Part shown: piece by piece, positions 25,101 through 29,135 of the stretch
How positions within the stretch are numbered: the first letter of the stretch is position 1
How the letters are laid out: every line of letters begins with the position of its first letter
Source of the DNA: Symbiodinium natans
Lineage: Eukaryota > Sar > Dinophyceae > Suessiales > Symbiodiniaceae
Length of the DNA stretch: 40,000 nt
Assembly: GCA_905221605.1 (NCBI GenBank)
Contig: CAJNDS010000245.1
Coordinates: forward strand, 131,870-171,869
Direction: 5' to 3'
Made by a program: the position numbers and the translations under genes
Notes under the pieces: generated by a model
What the model was told of the DNA's origin: nothing
Database searches by the model: none
What the model saw: the letters and a program-made list of their open reading frames with translations, nothing else

Positions 25101-28066
25101 AGTCACGAGCCCTTGGAAGCCAAAAGCCAGCCAAAACCCTGAACCCCTAAACCCTAAGCCCCTAAGCCCCTAAGCCCCTAAACCCCTGAACCCCTAAACC
25201 TCCAAACCCCCAAACCCCTAAACCCCTAAACCCCTAAACCCCTAAACCCCTAAACCCCTAAACCCCCTAAACCCCCTAAACCCCTAACCCCCCCCCCCTA
25301 AGCAAAGACAGGCCCTGCAGCTCCTCCGGTCCCTGGCGAAGAGCAGTGCGGAGTTGCTGGGTGGGAAGCAGGCGAGCTCCAAAGTTTTGGGTTGCGGGTT
25401 TAGCCTGTTTTCAGGTTTAGGGTTTAGGGTTTTAAATTTTATGGGTTTTAGGGTTTTAGCGGGTTTTATAGGGTTTAGGGGTTAAGGCTCAGGAGGTTGA
25501 GGTTTAGGTAATTGGGGTTCAGGATTTGGGGGGTTAGGGTTTGGTGGTCTATTTAGGAGGCTGACAAGAATGTGAACCCGCTCCCCAATGACGGGTCCCA
25601 GAAACCCCGTTTAGAATTCCCCCTGCCCCCCCCCCCCTCTCCCCTTGTGCCCAACACCCTGAAAGCCGGCGGGGGCATGCATGTCTCCTGGACGTCCATT
25701 GGAGTGAGATATTCCAGGGTTACGGTTTGGGTTTAGGGCTCAGGGTATAGACAAGTGAAGCGAGACGGTTGAATCTCAAGGTGCACCGAAGACTACTTCA
25801 CATCACCCAACGTAGCCCTCGACTCCGCGGCCCTTCTTCAATCCCTCACAGCCCCTTGAAGCTTTCAGACACCCCGAACCCTCAACCCTACATAGAACTC
25901 CCATGACCAGCCTGTCCACACAACTCAGACTCCATCCTAACATCAACTCGACGCAAGCCAAACAAAAACGCCCTCAACCCTAATTCATCCTTACACAGGT
26001 CCACAACTCTACACCCATCTAAACCCTAAACCCTAAAGCCCTAAACCCTGAATCCTAAGCAAGCTTCAAAGTTTGCCAGGGCCTGGTGGCAGCAGTGGCC
26101 GCGGCTTTTGCCGCGGCCAAGGACGCGGCACCAGCAGTGGACGACCTGGACGAGGTGGGATCCTCAGCCTAAGGGGATATGGGCAATTCCCAAGATTTAA
26201 ATTACCCCGAATAGGCCCCCAAATTCCAGGATCCCCACTATGGCAACCCCCAAACAGGGCACCCTTATTTCGGAAACCCCCATATAGGGTTTGGGGTTTA
26301 CCGTTTAGGGTGGCCCGTTTAGGGCTCAGGTTTTCGCATGTAGAGCTGAGAATGCAAGAGTCGGAAAAGGGAAGACGCTGGCCAGAGCTTCCCTCGTGCT
26401 TGTGCTCCTGCTTTCTTTCACACGGTCGACGTAGAACGAGCCCTCAGGCACATGACTACAAGCCCCATCTCGCTTGGGCCATAATGCTACCTCCCCGCTC
26501 CCCACACTCTCTTCCAGCTGTTTTTGAGTGTTGAGTCGGGGGCTGCAACTTGAACCCCTCTTTCTATCACCAGGGTTTGGCTCATGACGAAGTGCCACCC
26601 GCAAATGAAGGTCTCCCATCGCACTTAATCGAAAGCGTTCTTTTTGAGTCCAAATCGAGACAATGCGGATACGACCCAAACAGACGCCCCATGTATTAGG
26701 CTGCCAGGGTTCTTTGGCTCTGCCTTGCAGGTGAGTAGCACCGCACAGTCCGGCCGCGAGTGTCACTTGACTGCATAGCAGCACAGCTCGTAATATGGGG
26801 TTCAGGGCCTTTAAACTTGAGGTAGGCCTTGCCTGCCTCAAAAGTCCAATCCCCAGATCCTAAGCCCTGAGCCCTATAGCTTCCAATTGCTGACTCACGC
26901 CTTCAAGCACAAAGTTCTCTCAAGACCGAACACTTTGACACACGGATCCTTAATTGCGACGTTGTTTGGGCTTTAGGCTTTAGGTTTAGGGGTCGGGTAT
27001 GCCCTTTGGATCATATTTGGGATCATGATTTAGGGTTCAACCAGGCCAACCTGTGATAAAGGCGGCCAGACAAGAAATCCGGTACTTTCCGCGAAGGCAC
27101 GAGGACCTTCGGTATCCTTGGTGCGACATGGGCGGTCCGCATGCTTGTCGTCGGCCTTTTCTGGCAAAGTCCTGAAGCTCTATAATTACGCCGCAATCCT
27201 GGCAACGACCCAAACCCCCACAATGAACCCCTCAACATCTCTCGCCTCAAGCCCTGCAGCCTTGAAGCCCGAAGCCCTGTTAACCCTTACAAGTTCTATA
27301 AGCCCTGTACCCCCCCTCGGACAAAGCCCTTATTAGCCCTAGAGGCCCCAAGCCTCAGAATGCCTCCGATTGGGTCCGAGGCTTGCGGGCGCTTGCCCGA
27401 CGGGCGCCGGACGATGTGCTCCCAGCGATCCTTGAGGCTTTCAGGGCCTTTGGGGGGTGTGCTGCTTGCTTACAGGTTTTTTTAGGGTAAAGGGTTTAAG
27501 GTTTGAGGTGCAGGGATGGTAAGGGTGTTTAAGGTTAAGTGCTTTGTTGAGTTAAGTGCATCTAGGGGATGTAGAAGTTTGGTGGGTCCTGTAGCGGCTT
27601 TACAAGCTTCGGGACTTCTTCGAACCCTAAACCGAACATTGCTTGAATTTCTTTCGTAAACCCTAAACCCTAAGCCCGAAGCAGTTGGGACGGCTAAACC
27701 TGATCACATCTCCACAACTGAAACTGGGTGAAAGAACTCCCAACCTGACAAACTGAACCACACGGGCCCGAACCCCGAACAGACTGTGGTGCTTGGTTCA
27801 CCAACTGCCAAAGCAAACGATGAAGGGTTTAGGGGGTGGAGGCCTTCGAGTTGAAAAGGGGTTGAGGGTTTGCAGGGTTTGGGGGTTTTGGGGTTCGGAG
27901 GGTTGAGGTTTTTGGCCTGGGGTTTGAGGGCGTGCGCTCCGGGGGCGTGGGGTTTTTAGGGGAGAAGGGGCTTCCAGGCAAGGGCTTTAAGGGATGTTCA
28001 CCGTAAGACCCTCCCACCCTCCGCAGTGCGCCGGAGGCTGCCCAGAAAGCGGCCCAGTCAGCTGAT
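312..28066 (+). CDS. PPR-repeat protein gene, many small exons (gene-level entry)
   Basis: About 30 short + strand exons, listed one by one below, give a pentatricopeptide-repeat protein when joined. The clearest stretch joins 312-366, 973-1040 and 1891-1941 in phase. It reads as helix B (SWQPALALLSTMMAE), the G-V-R-P-D loop, helix A (AVNTAMAACAEQGCWE) and the next helix B (AVGLLALMRSELLTP). PPR proteins bind single-stranded RNA, usually in mitochondria or plastids, and act in editing, splicing or stability; that role is inferred from the family. Many junctions fall at the turn between helices A and B. Gaps in the repeat register show that exons are missing, and the 5' end is outside the window. 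An intronless dioxygenase gene (5539-6492) lies between two exons. All exons may belong to one gene, but two tandem PPR genes cannot be excluded. Confidence 0.72.
699..917 (+). repeat. (GA)n, G-run and (GAA)n cluster
   Basis: Two GA tracts (about 699-721 and 735-764) and a run of G (777-792) are followed by about 30 AGA/GAA units (823-907). Long frames on either strand here (poly-Glu, poly-Arg, poly-Ser, poly-Leu) are products of the repeat. The cluster lies in the intron 367-972. Confidence 0.92.
973..1040 (+). CDS. PPR exon, helix A
   Basis: The acceptor is GCCGAAG and the donor is GTTGTG at 1041. With the carried base the exon reads GVRPDVLAVNTAMAACAEQG then CWE. It has the PPR loop (V-R-P-D) and helix A (N-T-A-M-A-A-C). 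It ends in phase 0 and joins 1891. Confidence 0.75.
1891..1941 (+). CDS. PPR exon, helix B
   Basis: The acceptor is CTGCCAAG. The exon reads AVGLLALMRSELLTPPG in phase 0 after CWE, completing a PPR repeat. The 3' end is placed at a GC donor (GCCAAT) that keeps phase 0. An inverted-repeat element starts 33 bases further on. Confidence 0.65.
1975..2073 (+). mobile_element. Inverted-repeat element, family A, copy 1
   Basis: The ends are TGGATGTTCCCCC and GGAACATCCCAAG, with inner inverted repeats (ACTAGCAGTCCT; AGGACTGTTAGTGT). TTTTGGTT stands directly on both sides (1967-1974 and 2074-2081), a possible 8-bp target duplication. It has no coding capacity. Confidence 0.82.
2563..2601 (+). CDS. 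PPR exon, helix A (3' end uncertain)
   Basis: After an AGAG acceptor the frame reads RSTASANVVMKTCG, like a helix A (A-N-V-V-M-K-T-C). Phase 0 agrees with the preceding exon. The donor is not obvious; GC and GA candidates lie at 2596-2605. Confidence 0.45.
2660..2765 (+). mobile_element. Inverted-repeat element, family A, copy 2
   Basis: The ends are TTGGGATGTTCCCCC and GGGGGAACATCCCAA, 15 bp and perfect. The right inner repeat reads GGGCTGTTAGTATAA. It lies in the intron after the 2563 exon. Confidence 0.85.
3850..3911 (+). CDS. Probable PPR exon
   Basis: The acceptor is GGGCAGCAG. The frame reads LLLMGALQAGLGEGRDAAGQ, with helix A spacing and a G-R-D-A-A turn. It is GC-rich and compact among telomere-like sequence, as the other exons are. 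The donor is uncertain, and at least one exon is missing between this and 6944. Confidence 0.4.
4419..4509 (+). mobile_element. Inverted-repeat element, family B, copy 1
   Basis: The ends are CCAGGATGGGCTATTA and AATAGCCCATCCTGG, with GGCCTTATAATCCCCAT inside. It has no coding capacity. Confidence 0.82.
4590..4691 (+). mobile_element. Inverted-repeat element, family A, copy 3
   Basis: The ends are TTGGGATGTTCCCCC and GGCGAACATCCCAA, with inner AAACAGTCCTTAATAGGGAT and GGACTGCTAGTATAA. It lies between two family B copies. Confidence 0.85.
4767..4905 (+). mobile_element. Inverted-repeat element, family B, copy 2 (longer)
   Basis: The ends are TCAGGACGGGCTCTTA and CTAGCCCATCCTGG. The inner part CCCTTAAAAAGGCCC... 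is repeated once (CCCTTAAAGAGGTCC), making this copy about 50 bp longer than the others. Confidence 0.78.
5483..5494 (+). other. Possible relict dinoflagellate spliced leader (dinoSL)
   Basis: ATTTTGGATCAA matches the 3' part of the dinoSL (ATTTTGGCTCAA) at 11 of 12 positions. CCGT, the leader's other end, stands 8 bases before it. The site is 45 bases upstream of the ATG of an intronless gene, where a relic of a reverse-transcribed, trans-spliced mRNA is expected. A chance match of this quality somewhere in 80 kb of both strands is not negligible (roughly 0.2 expected with equal bases). Confidence 0.4.
5539..6492 (+). CDS. Prolyl 4-hydroxylase-like 2-oxoglutarate/Fe(II) dioxygenase, intronless
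   Basis: This is a 317-residue protein from the first ATG of an open frame that starts upstream. The C-terminal half is a P4H-type double-stranded beta-helix. It shows the metal-binding His206-x-Asp208 in AAHYDQADF, the distal His276 in FEHRLLHAG, and Lys286 ten residues later, the usual 2-oxoglutarate C5-carboxylate ligand. LARYDVGEYFAAHYD is typical of the family. Such enzymes hydroxylate proline or other residues using O2 and 2-oxoglutarate; the substrate cannot be told. The first 110 residues are proline- and alanine-rich with no recognised domain. I see no signal peptide or membrane segment, so a secretory location is not supported. There is no intron in 954 bp although the neighbouring genes are split every 50-100 bp, and a dinoSL-like relic lies upstream: a retrogene is likely. 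All catalytic residues are intact. Confidence 0.9.
   Translation: MPALEYHEDPRVLLAAERKLALIADLERPISKESPLAVALLNPRPSPPGPLSAPGKPAAVKLAKPLSPRSKEALRRAYWQHVAAPVPRLVGGRGEQISGDGITTVIHGRAWVVPQLLSSEECGDLIRLGEEFGLEPPRTAAGVTGLRTSKRTADYCNPELAGRIAHRLPEALLELLEETKPHTCVRGIHPNWRLARYDVGEYFAAHYDQADFLTVKAGEGKERYDSSHTLLISLSKRSELEGGATRLWPSGSYDDTAVDVELPQGCALVFEHRLLHAGLAIQSGAKHIAQVGVLRGMPERVGNAPSTFRFGPGLATF
6944..6992 (+). CDS. PPR exon, start of helix A
   Basis: The acceptor is GGGCCAG after CCTAAACCC repeats, and the donor is GTGAGC at 6993. After one carried base it reads RLDVRLTEVSFTAALA and ends in phase 0. T-E-V-S-F-T-A-A-L matches the loop and helix A of a PPR. Confidence 0.6.
7244..7300 (+). CDS. PPR exon, helix B
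   Basis: The acceptor is CCGCAAG and the donor is GTACCC at 7301. It is 57 bases in phase 0 reading VASWMHVLQLLARMSRRER: W-x-H-x-L-x-L-L-x-x-M is helix B. The join to 6992 is in phase but leaves the A/B turn about six residues short, so a tiny exon may be missing. Confidence 0.6.
8465..8529 (+). CDS. Probable PPR exon, helix B
   Basis: The acceptor is CGGTGCAG and the donor is GTGGGG at 8530. The frame reads SADGAWRRAIRLAENGALQQN and ends in phase 0. It runs into SFALAALLQASRAG of the 9316 exon as a normal PPR loop. A helix-A exon before it is missing. Confidence 0.5.
8530..9315 (+). other. Intron of mostly unique sequence
   Basis: About 8540-9230 is one of the few intron stretches with little telomere-like sequence. 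Open frames on both strands exist (for example 8817-9149 on the - strand), but none resembles a known family or has exon-like flanks. Telomere-like CCCTAAACC returns just before the 9316 acceptor. Confidence 0.5.
9316..9366 (+). CDS. PPR exon, helix A
   Basis: The acceptor is TTGCCAAG and the donor is GTCGGG at 9367. There are seventeen whole codons: SFALAALLQASRAGRQW. It joins EAARAFD of the 10797 exon in phase 0 to give the A/B turn G-R-Q-W-E-A-A. Confidence 0.68.
9367..10796 (+). other. Intron, partly unique
   Basis: Scattered CCCTAAA-type words are followed by a mostly unique stretch (about 9890-10700) with a CT-rich microsatellite at 10252-10283. The last 90 bases before the acceptor are CCCTAAACCC repeats. 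No convincing exon was found; the frame at 10511 (ALEVSCQYVLRQF) is a weak alternative. Confidence 0.45.
10797..10865 (+). CDS. PPR exon, helix B
   Basis: The acceptor is GGGCCCAG. The donor appears to be GC (CGAAG then GCTTAG). There are twenty-three whole codons starting EAARAFDSHSWPWLAEI and ending SPGVAK. It continues helix A of 9316 in phase 0. The other two frames are also open, so the frame rests on the join. Confidence 0.5.
10866..11849 (+). other. Intron, partly unique, with an unassigned open frame
   Basis: 11011-11292 is open on the + strand (93 codons, with residues such as VLDEANALTEEWRLSIANRD). I recognise no family and see no clear splice signals. It may be a decayed coding fragment or chance. 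The rest is unique sequence with little telomere-like material. Confidence 0.3.
11850..11899 (+). CDS. Probable exon with strong splice sites
   Basis: The acceptor TTTCCTTTGCAG and donor CAG then GTATGA are among the best in the window. Only one of three frames is open: DFLRVFDHESAGRLKL, in phase 0 with the preceding exon. The peptide also looks a little like an EF-hand loop. It ends with two bases over, which does not fit the chosen frame of the next exon. Confidence 0.45.
12143..12224 (+). CDS. PPR exon
   Basis: CCCTAAACC repeats lead to acceptor AAGCCAG; the donor is GTGATT, followed at once by TTTAGGG repeats. The frame reads LWQHGLSLAAAAGSWDQC then PGRIFARA. The last two bases (TG) plus the first base of 12676 make Trp, so the join is in phase. 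Confidence 0.62.
12551..12662 (+). repeat. TTTTAGG then TTTAGGG array
   Basis: Four units of GGTTTTA pass into about eleven units of GGGTTTA. It ends 13 bases before the acceptor of the 12676 exon, so here the G-rich strand lies at the intron 3' end, against the general rule. Confidence 0.93.
12676..12764 (+). CDS. PPR exon (3' end approximate)
   Basis: The acceptor is CCTGCGAG and the donor is probably GTCGCG at 12765. After the shared Trp it reads SLALLSAATLRRASPSG then CARAWVLWRRIQ, with helix A and B spacing. The exon is not yet in phase with 13436, so a small exon between them is likely. Confidence 0.55.
12765..13435 (+). other. Intron with telomere-like start and unique 3' half
   Basis: CCCTAAACCC repeats occupy 12790-12840. 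The rest is unique and ends in a good polypyrimidine acceptor (ACTTTGCTTTTTCAG). I see no other exon. Confidence 0.5.
13436..13583 (+). CDS. PPR exon, full repeat
   Basis: The acceptor is TTTGCTTTTTCAG and the donor is GTTTCA at 13584. It has forty-nine codons plus one base. SQRCLKAFARAGDFEALRKV then LEQMRALHVEPASWHDHYL is one complete PPR with the loop to the next. The carried A joins GT of 14197 as Ser, giving the helix A start H-D-H-Y-L-S-A-F. Confidence 0.75.
13584..14196 (+). other. Intron with T24-G17 run and telomere-like arrays
   Basis: A run of 24 T followed by 17 G lies at 13822-13862. TTTAGGG repeats fill 13937-14060, and CCCTAAACCC repeats fill 14125-14157 shortly before the acceptor. 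No exon was found in it. Confidence 0.6.
13822..13862 (+). repeat. T24-G17 run
   Basis: An uninterrupted T run passes directly into a G run within an intron. The same order appears on the - strand at 36365-36400. Confidence 0.95.
14197..14267 (+). CDS. PPR exon, helix A plus B
   Basis: The acceptor is GAGCTCCCACAG. It reads AFANSGAWRDAAALLRAVAG then AQ. The donor is either GC after CAG (14265) or GT at 14268, both in phase 0. Upstream is CCCTAAA and downstream GTTTAGGG, the usual strand order. Confidence 0.72.
14268..14916 (+). other. Intron, mostly unique
   Basis: It opens with GTTTAGGG and then becomes unique sequence. About 5-10 residues of PPR loop are missing between the flanking exons, so a very small exon should lie here; I could not place it. 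Confidence 0.4.
14917..15008 (+). CDS. PPR exon, helix A plus B
   Basis: The acceptor is GGCTTTAACAG and the donor is GTGAGT at 15009. It reads TALAGAMHSAGKWQEVVTSL then DGIKRLLGRV. A-L-A-G-A-M-H-S-A-G-K-W is a clear helix A and turn. It ends in phase 0 and joins DIFSYG of 16069. Confidence 0.72.
15028..15165 (+). repeat. GGACATG minisatellite
   Basis: About eight imperfect copies of a 17-19 bp unit built on TTTTSGGACATGC lie directly after the 15008 donor. Copies differ in the T/G run and in C or G before GGACATG. Confidence 0.8.
15498..15990 (+). repeat. Interrupted trinucleotide block (GTA/GTC/GGT/GCA)
   Basis: Nearly 500 bases keep a strict three-base period while the triplet changes in runs: GGT, GGC, GGA, GAA, then GTA, GTC, GCC, GCA and back. 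Frames across it give poly-Val, poly-Ser or poly-Arg and are not genes. It fills much of the intron between 15008 and 16069. Confidence 0.85.
16069..16114 (+). CDS. PPR exon, helix A
   Basis: The acceptor is TCGATAAG and the donor is GTAGAG at 16115. It reads DIFSYGLLLAARDPG in phase 0 after LLGRV. The last base A plus GT of the next exon gives Ser. Confidence 0.7.
16291..16334 (+). CDS. PPR exon, helix B (3' end uncertain)
   Basis: The acceptor is CTCGCGCGAG, after a 176-base intron that is almost pure TTTAGGG variants. It reads AVRLLDMVLKESLE, a clean helix B, in phase with 16114. The donor may be GC at 16335 or at 16346. Confidence 0.68.
16967..17020 (+). CDS. Probable PPR exon, helix A
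   Basis: The acceptor is CGCGCCAG. The frame reads VSQVALGAASQRAERAHHW, with helix A character, in phase 0. The donor could be GT within CGTGCAC or GA after ACG. Confidence 0.45.
17021..17871 (+). other. Intron; unique then C-rich telomere-like
   Basis: 17030-17440 is unique. 17117-17269 is open (about 50 codons, including LEIARTLALHFCNGRLLGV) but without clear splice sites. From 17445 CCCTAAA-like words increase up to the 17872 acceptor, with a G13 run at 17647-17659. Confidence 0.4.
17872..17915 (+). CDS. PPR exon, helix A (3' end uncertain)
   Basis: The acceptor is TGATGACAG. The frame reads FSSAISACENLSLLG, close to the common dinoflagellate PPR helix A (A-I-S-A-C-E). The donor is not clear; GA before GAACTT and GC before CGCACC are possible. 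Confidence 0.58.
18501..18558 (+). CDS. PPR exon, helix B
   Basis: The acceptor is CCACCGGAG. The donor GTTTAG starts a TTTAGGG-like word. It reads QWLTASTLLRQMAGAGTE: W-x3-S-T-L-L-x-x-M is helix B. The last two bases AG are completed by A of 19294 as Arg. Confidence 0.68.
18559..19293 (+). other. Intron with inverted-repeat element at its 3' end
   Basis: It is G-rich telomere-like at the 5' end, then unique, and carries a family A inverted-repeat element (19170-19278) 15 bases before the acceptor. No exon was found inside. Confidence 0.5.
19170..19278 (+). mobile_element. Inverted-repeat element, family A, copy 4
   Basis: The ends are TTGGCATGTTCCCCC and GGGGGAACATCCCAA, with inner AACAGTCCTTAATAG and AAGGACTGTTAGTGTAA. 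It ends 15 bases before a PPR exon acceptor. Confidence 0.85.
19294..19407 (+). CDS. PPR exon, helix A plus B
   Basis: The acceptor is CACAGCTAG, with a second candidate after CCCCAG. The donor is near 19408. It reads HVRRDMVLRNAAAAASGGAG then RWEEALRTWRGRR. The A-A-A-S-G-G-A-G-R-W-E-E-A-L turn is diagnostic. Using the TAG acceptor keeps phase with 18558. Confidence 0.7.
20263..20351 (+). mobile_element. Inverted-repeat element, family B, copy 3
   Basis: The ends are CCAGGATGGGCTATTATA and CAGTAGCCCTTCCTGG, with AAAAAGGCCCCATTTTAGGG inside. It ends 28 bases before the acceptor of the 20380 exon. Confidence 0.82.
20380..20470 (+). CDS. Probable PPR exon
   Basis: The acceptor is GCGCTCCAG, 28 bases after a family B inverted repeat. 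The donor is GC (CCAG then GCGGGG). It reads SCFSAAHALSGPDESLAGFL then AVNDFGCTEP plus one base, completed by GT of 20903 as Gly. Confidence 0.55.
20903..20961 (+). CDS. Probable PPR exon
   Basis: The intron ends CCCTAAACCCTAAACCCC and the acceptor is GAAACCAG. The donor is GTTCTC at 20962. It reads FLLRACLAHHRSCWPARDP, in phase with 20470, and ends in phase 0. L-L-R-A-C-L resembles helix A. Confidence 0.55.
21122..21198 (-). repeat. CCCTAAA array left of an exon
   Basis: About ten near-perfect CCCTAAA units (the C-rich strand reads on +). With 21338-21444 it brackets the 21235 exon in opposite orientation. Confidence 0.9.
21235..21321 (+). CDS. Possible exon between inverted telomere arrays
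   Basis: The acceptor is ACCTTCTGAG and the donor is GTTCAG. There are twenty-nine codons in phase 0 after 20961, including VGVVQRRRATPAPRAVVRER. The - strand has a rival frame (VLRLFLSQLRVAPEWLGVV, later QKVAKKRKRVNWV and a stop) that also looks coding. The strand order of the flanking repeats favours +. I cannot decide. Confidence 0.35.
21338..21444 (+). repeat. Longest perfect TTTAGGG array
   Basis: About fifteen uninterrupted TTTAGGG units. Unique sequence lies on both sides, so this is an internal array, not a chromosome end. Confidence 0.95.
21901..21948 (+). CDS. Probable PPR exon
   Basis: The acceptor is GCAAGCGCAG and the donor GTGGGG. There are sixteen codons: DRQNWHGAADATLEAF. 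W-H-G-A-A-D-A-T-L resembles the A/B turn and helix B. Confidence 0.42.
22070..22129 (+). repeat. (CT)n microsatellite
   Basis: About 28 CT/TC dinucleotides with two interruptions, in an intron. Frames across it give Leu-Ser or Glu-Arg repeats and are not genes. Confidence 0.93.
22261..22306 (+). CDS. Probable PPR exon, helix A
   Basis: The acceptor is CTCAAGTCAG after CCCTAAAG words. The donor is GC (GCC then GCAATA). It reads LLSPLFLALRLSGLA and ends in phase 0. Confidence 0.5.
22307..23255 (+). other. Intron of mixed unique and telomere-like sequence
   Basis: Mostly unique from 22380 to 22690, then C-rich words to 22870, then mixed G-rich sequence. Acceptor-like sites exist at 23215 and 23255. 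I see no clear exon before 23256. Confidence 0.4.
23256..23318 (+). CDS. Probable PPR exon
   Basis: The acceptor is CATCCTGCTCAG. It reads LLSAALRALGALAPALRSEA in phase 0 after 22306. A GA donor (GCA then GAAGAT) is the best 3' end. An earlier acceptor at 23215 would add 40 bases in this frame. Confidence 0.5.
23889..23928 (+). CDS. Possible short exon
   Basis: C-rich CCCTAAGAAGCC words lead to acceptor GGCCTTAG. The frame TASLELVLGSV is helix-like; the donor may be GTTTCA. G-rich GTTTAGAGGG words follow from about 23975. The frame is not fixed by a neighbour. Confidence 0.3.
24602..24670 (+). CDS. PPR exon
   Basis: C-rich words (AAACCCTGAAAACCC) lead to acceptor TCAACCAG; the donor is GC after CAG. 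There are twenty-three whole codons: SLEACRVLASSSVPRALEPC then QTQ. Phase 0 joins ALQLLRSL of 25312. Confidence 0.62.
25137..25298 (-). repeat. CCCCTAAA (8-bp variant) array
   Basis: About fifteen units in which CCCCTAAA, not CCCTAAA, is the repeated word. It ends in a C run ten bases before the acceptor of the 25312 exon. Confidence 0.88.
25312..25371 (+). CDS. PPR exon, helix B
   Basis: The acceptor is GCAAAGACAG and the donor is GC (AAGCAG then GCGAGC). There are twenty whole codons: ALQLLRSLAKSSAELLGGKQ. It is in phase 0 with both neighbours. Confidence 0.7.
25372..26079 (+). other. Intron showing the strand rule clearly
   Basis: It starts G-rich (GGGTTTAGCC, TTTAGGGTTTAGGG by 25420), is unique or C-rich in the middle, and ends CCCTAAACCCTAAAGCCC before TTTGCCAG. 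No exon was found in it. Confidence 0.7.
26080..26154 (+). CDS. Exon of the PPR gene
   Basis: The acceptor is TTTGCCAG and the donor is GTGGGA. There are twenty-five whole codons: GLVAAVAAAFAAAKDAAPAV then DDLDE. It is in phase 0 with both neighbours. Alanine-rich helices fit a degenerate repeat near the C-terminus. Confidence 0.65.
26155..27358 (+). other. Long intron
   Basis: It is G-rich near 26280-26330, unique at about 26340-26960, and C-rich (AAGCCCTGTTAACCC, GCCCTAGAGGCCCC) before the 27359 acceptor. A possible third inverted-repeat family member is near 26205-26290. The long - strand frame 26326-26841 has no recognisable content. Confidence 0.45.
27359..27456 (+). CDS. Exon of the PPR gene
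   Basis: The acceptor is CAAGCCTCAG and the donor is GTGTGC. It reads NASDWVRGLRALARRAPDDV then LPAILEAFRAFG. It starts in phase 0 and ends with two bases completed as Gly by 28027. Confidence 0.65.
28027..28066 (+). CDS. Exon of the PPR gene (3' end uncertain)
   Basis: The acceptor is CCCTCCGCAG. After the shared Gly it reads APEAAQKAAQSAD. A GC donor (GCCCGG) is suggested. No terminal exon with a stop was identified downstream. Confidence 0.5.
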
Positions 28067-29098
28067 GCCCGGGGCTTTTGGGGGGGGATTTGGGGGTTTA
28101 CGATAGGAAGGGCCCCTCAGATAAGACCCGAAATCTTAGGATCCCCTTGTAAGGGATTAACAAGGACCCCAATACGGTAGGTACCCCTAATATCGGAAAC
28201 CCTCATTTTGGAGGGGGAGGATTCAGGGATTGAAATAGGCTCAGGGCTTCTTAGGCAACTGCAGTTTGGGGTTCCAAGGCTTTGGGCGTTTTGAGGGTTT
28301 GGGGCTTTCGGCTTCAGAGTTTATACGGTTCGTGGGGACAGGGCGGCGGTTGGGAGGACCGGAGTTAGAAGGCTGGAGGTTGTTGTTTTGAGCCCTAAAC
28401 TAGAAGCCAGAAAAGCCAAAGCAGCGGGAATTGAAATCAAACGGACGGGACTGCCGCGGACATTTCCCCAGCTCAAGTCATGAGGCAAGTTTGGCCACAT
28501 GCACTCAACAACGAGATAGTTGCTGGCACTGTTTAGGGTTGCCTGGTGATTTAGGGGGATCTTCCTCAGTTGCAACCTAAACGTTCCACGCCAGCAAGCT
28601 ACCATGTCACGCAGTGATTTCGCTGCTGGCGCTTGCGTTTCAGCCGCGACCCTGGCAGCCCGTGCCTCAGCTGTTTTACAAAGGCTCTGGAGCACCAAGG
28701 GACTTAAGGCAAGACTGTTTGTGGCGGAGCTTACCAAGTTTGAGTGCAGCATCAAGCCATGCACTTGGGTAACCGGCAAACTCTTCAGGCTGAAGCTGTG
28801 GATGTCACACGCAAGAGCACCAATCGAGCCCTCGGTCCCAAGGCCATTGCGGCGATTGCTTGGCTAGGCTCCGTTTGCTGGAGTGCTCAGACTTAGATGG
28901 GGAGTTGGGGGGGAGTTGGGGGGTGGGGGGGGGGGGAGGGCTTCAGAGCTTGAACTTCAGGGCCGCAAAGGGGGTTGCTCTGAAGGAACAACTGTCAGAC
29001 TCTGCCCCGAAAGCAGCCATCACAGCGAAGGTTCACGAAAAAAACTGAAGCATGCGGCATCAGACATCATGTACTGTAATCAAGCATCTTCTCTTGTC
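28067..29098 (+). other. Gap between PPR exons and TPR gene
   Basis: G-rich telomere-like words run to about 28320, then unique sequence. A + frame (28604-28867, alanine-rich start) and a - frame (28321-28779) overlap; neither has recognisable content. The missing 3' end of the PPR gene may lie here. Confidence 0.35.
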
Positions 29099-29100
29099 AG
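29099..29100 (+). promoter_or_regulatory. Candidate spliced-leader acceptor of TPR gene
   Basis: ATCTTCTCTTGTCAG is pyrimidine-rich and ends in AG 35 bases before the ATG, where a dinoflagellate mRNA would receive the trans-spliced leader. A T10 run follows. This is inferred from position and composition only. Confidence 0.35.
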
Positions 29101-29135
29101 TTTTTTTTTTGAGTGGGATAGCTCAGTAGCCGGCC

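Noticed and set aside
28321-28779. 152-residue - strand ORF
   Set aside because: No recognisable motif; overlaps a + strand alanine-rich frame; GC-rich unique sequence often leaves such frames open.
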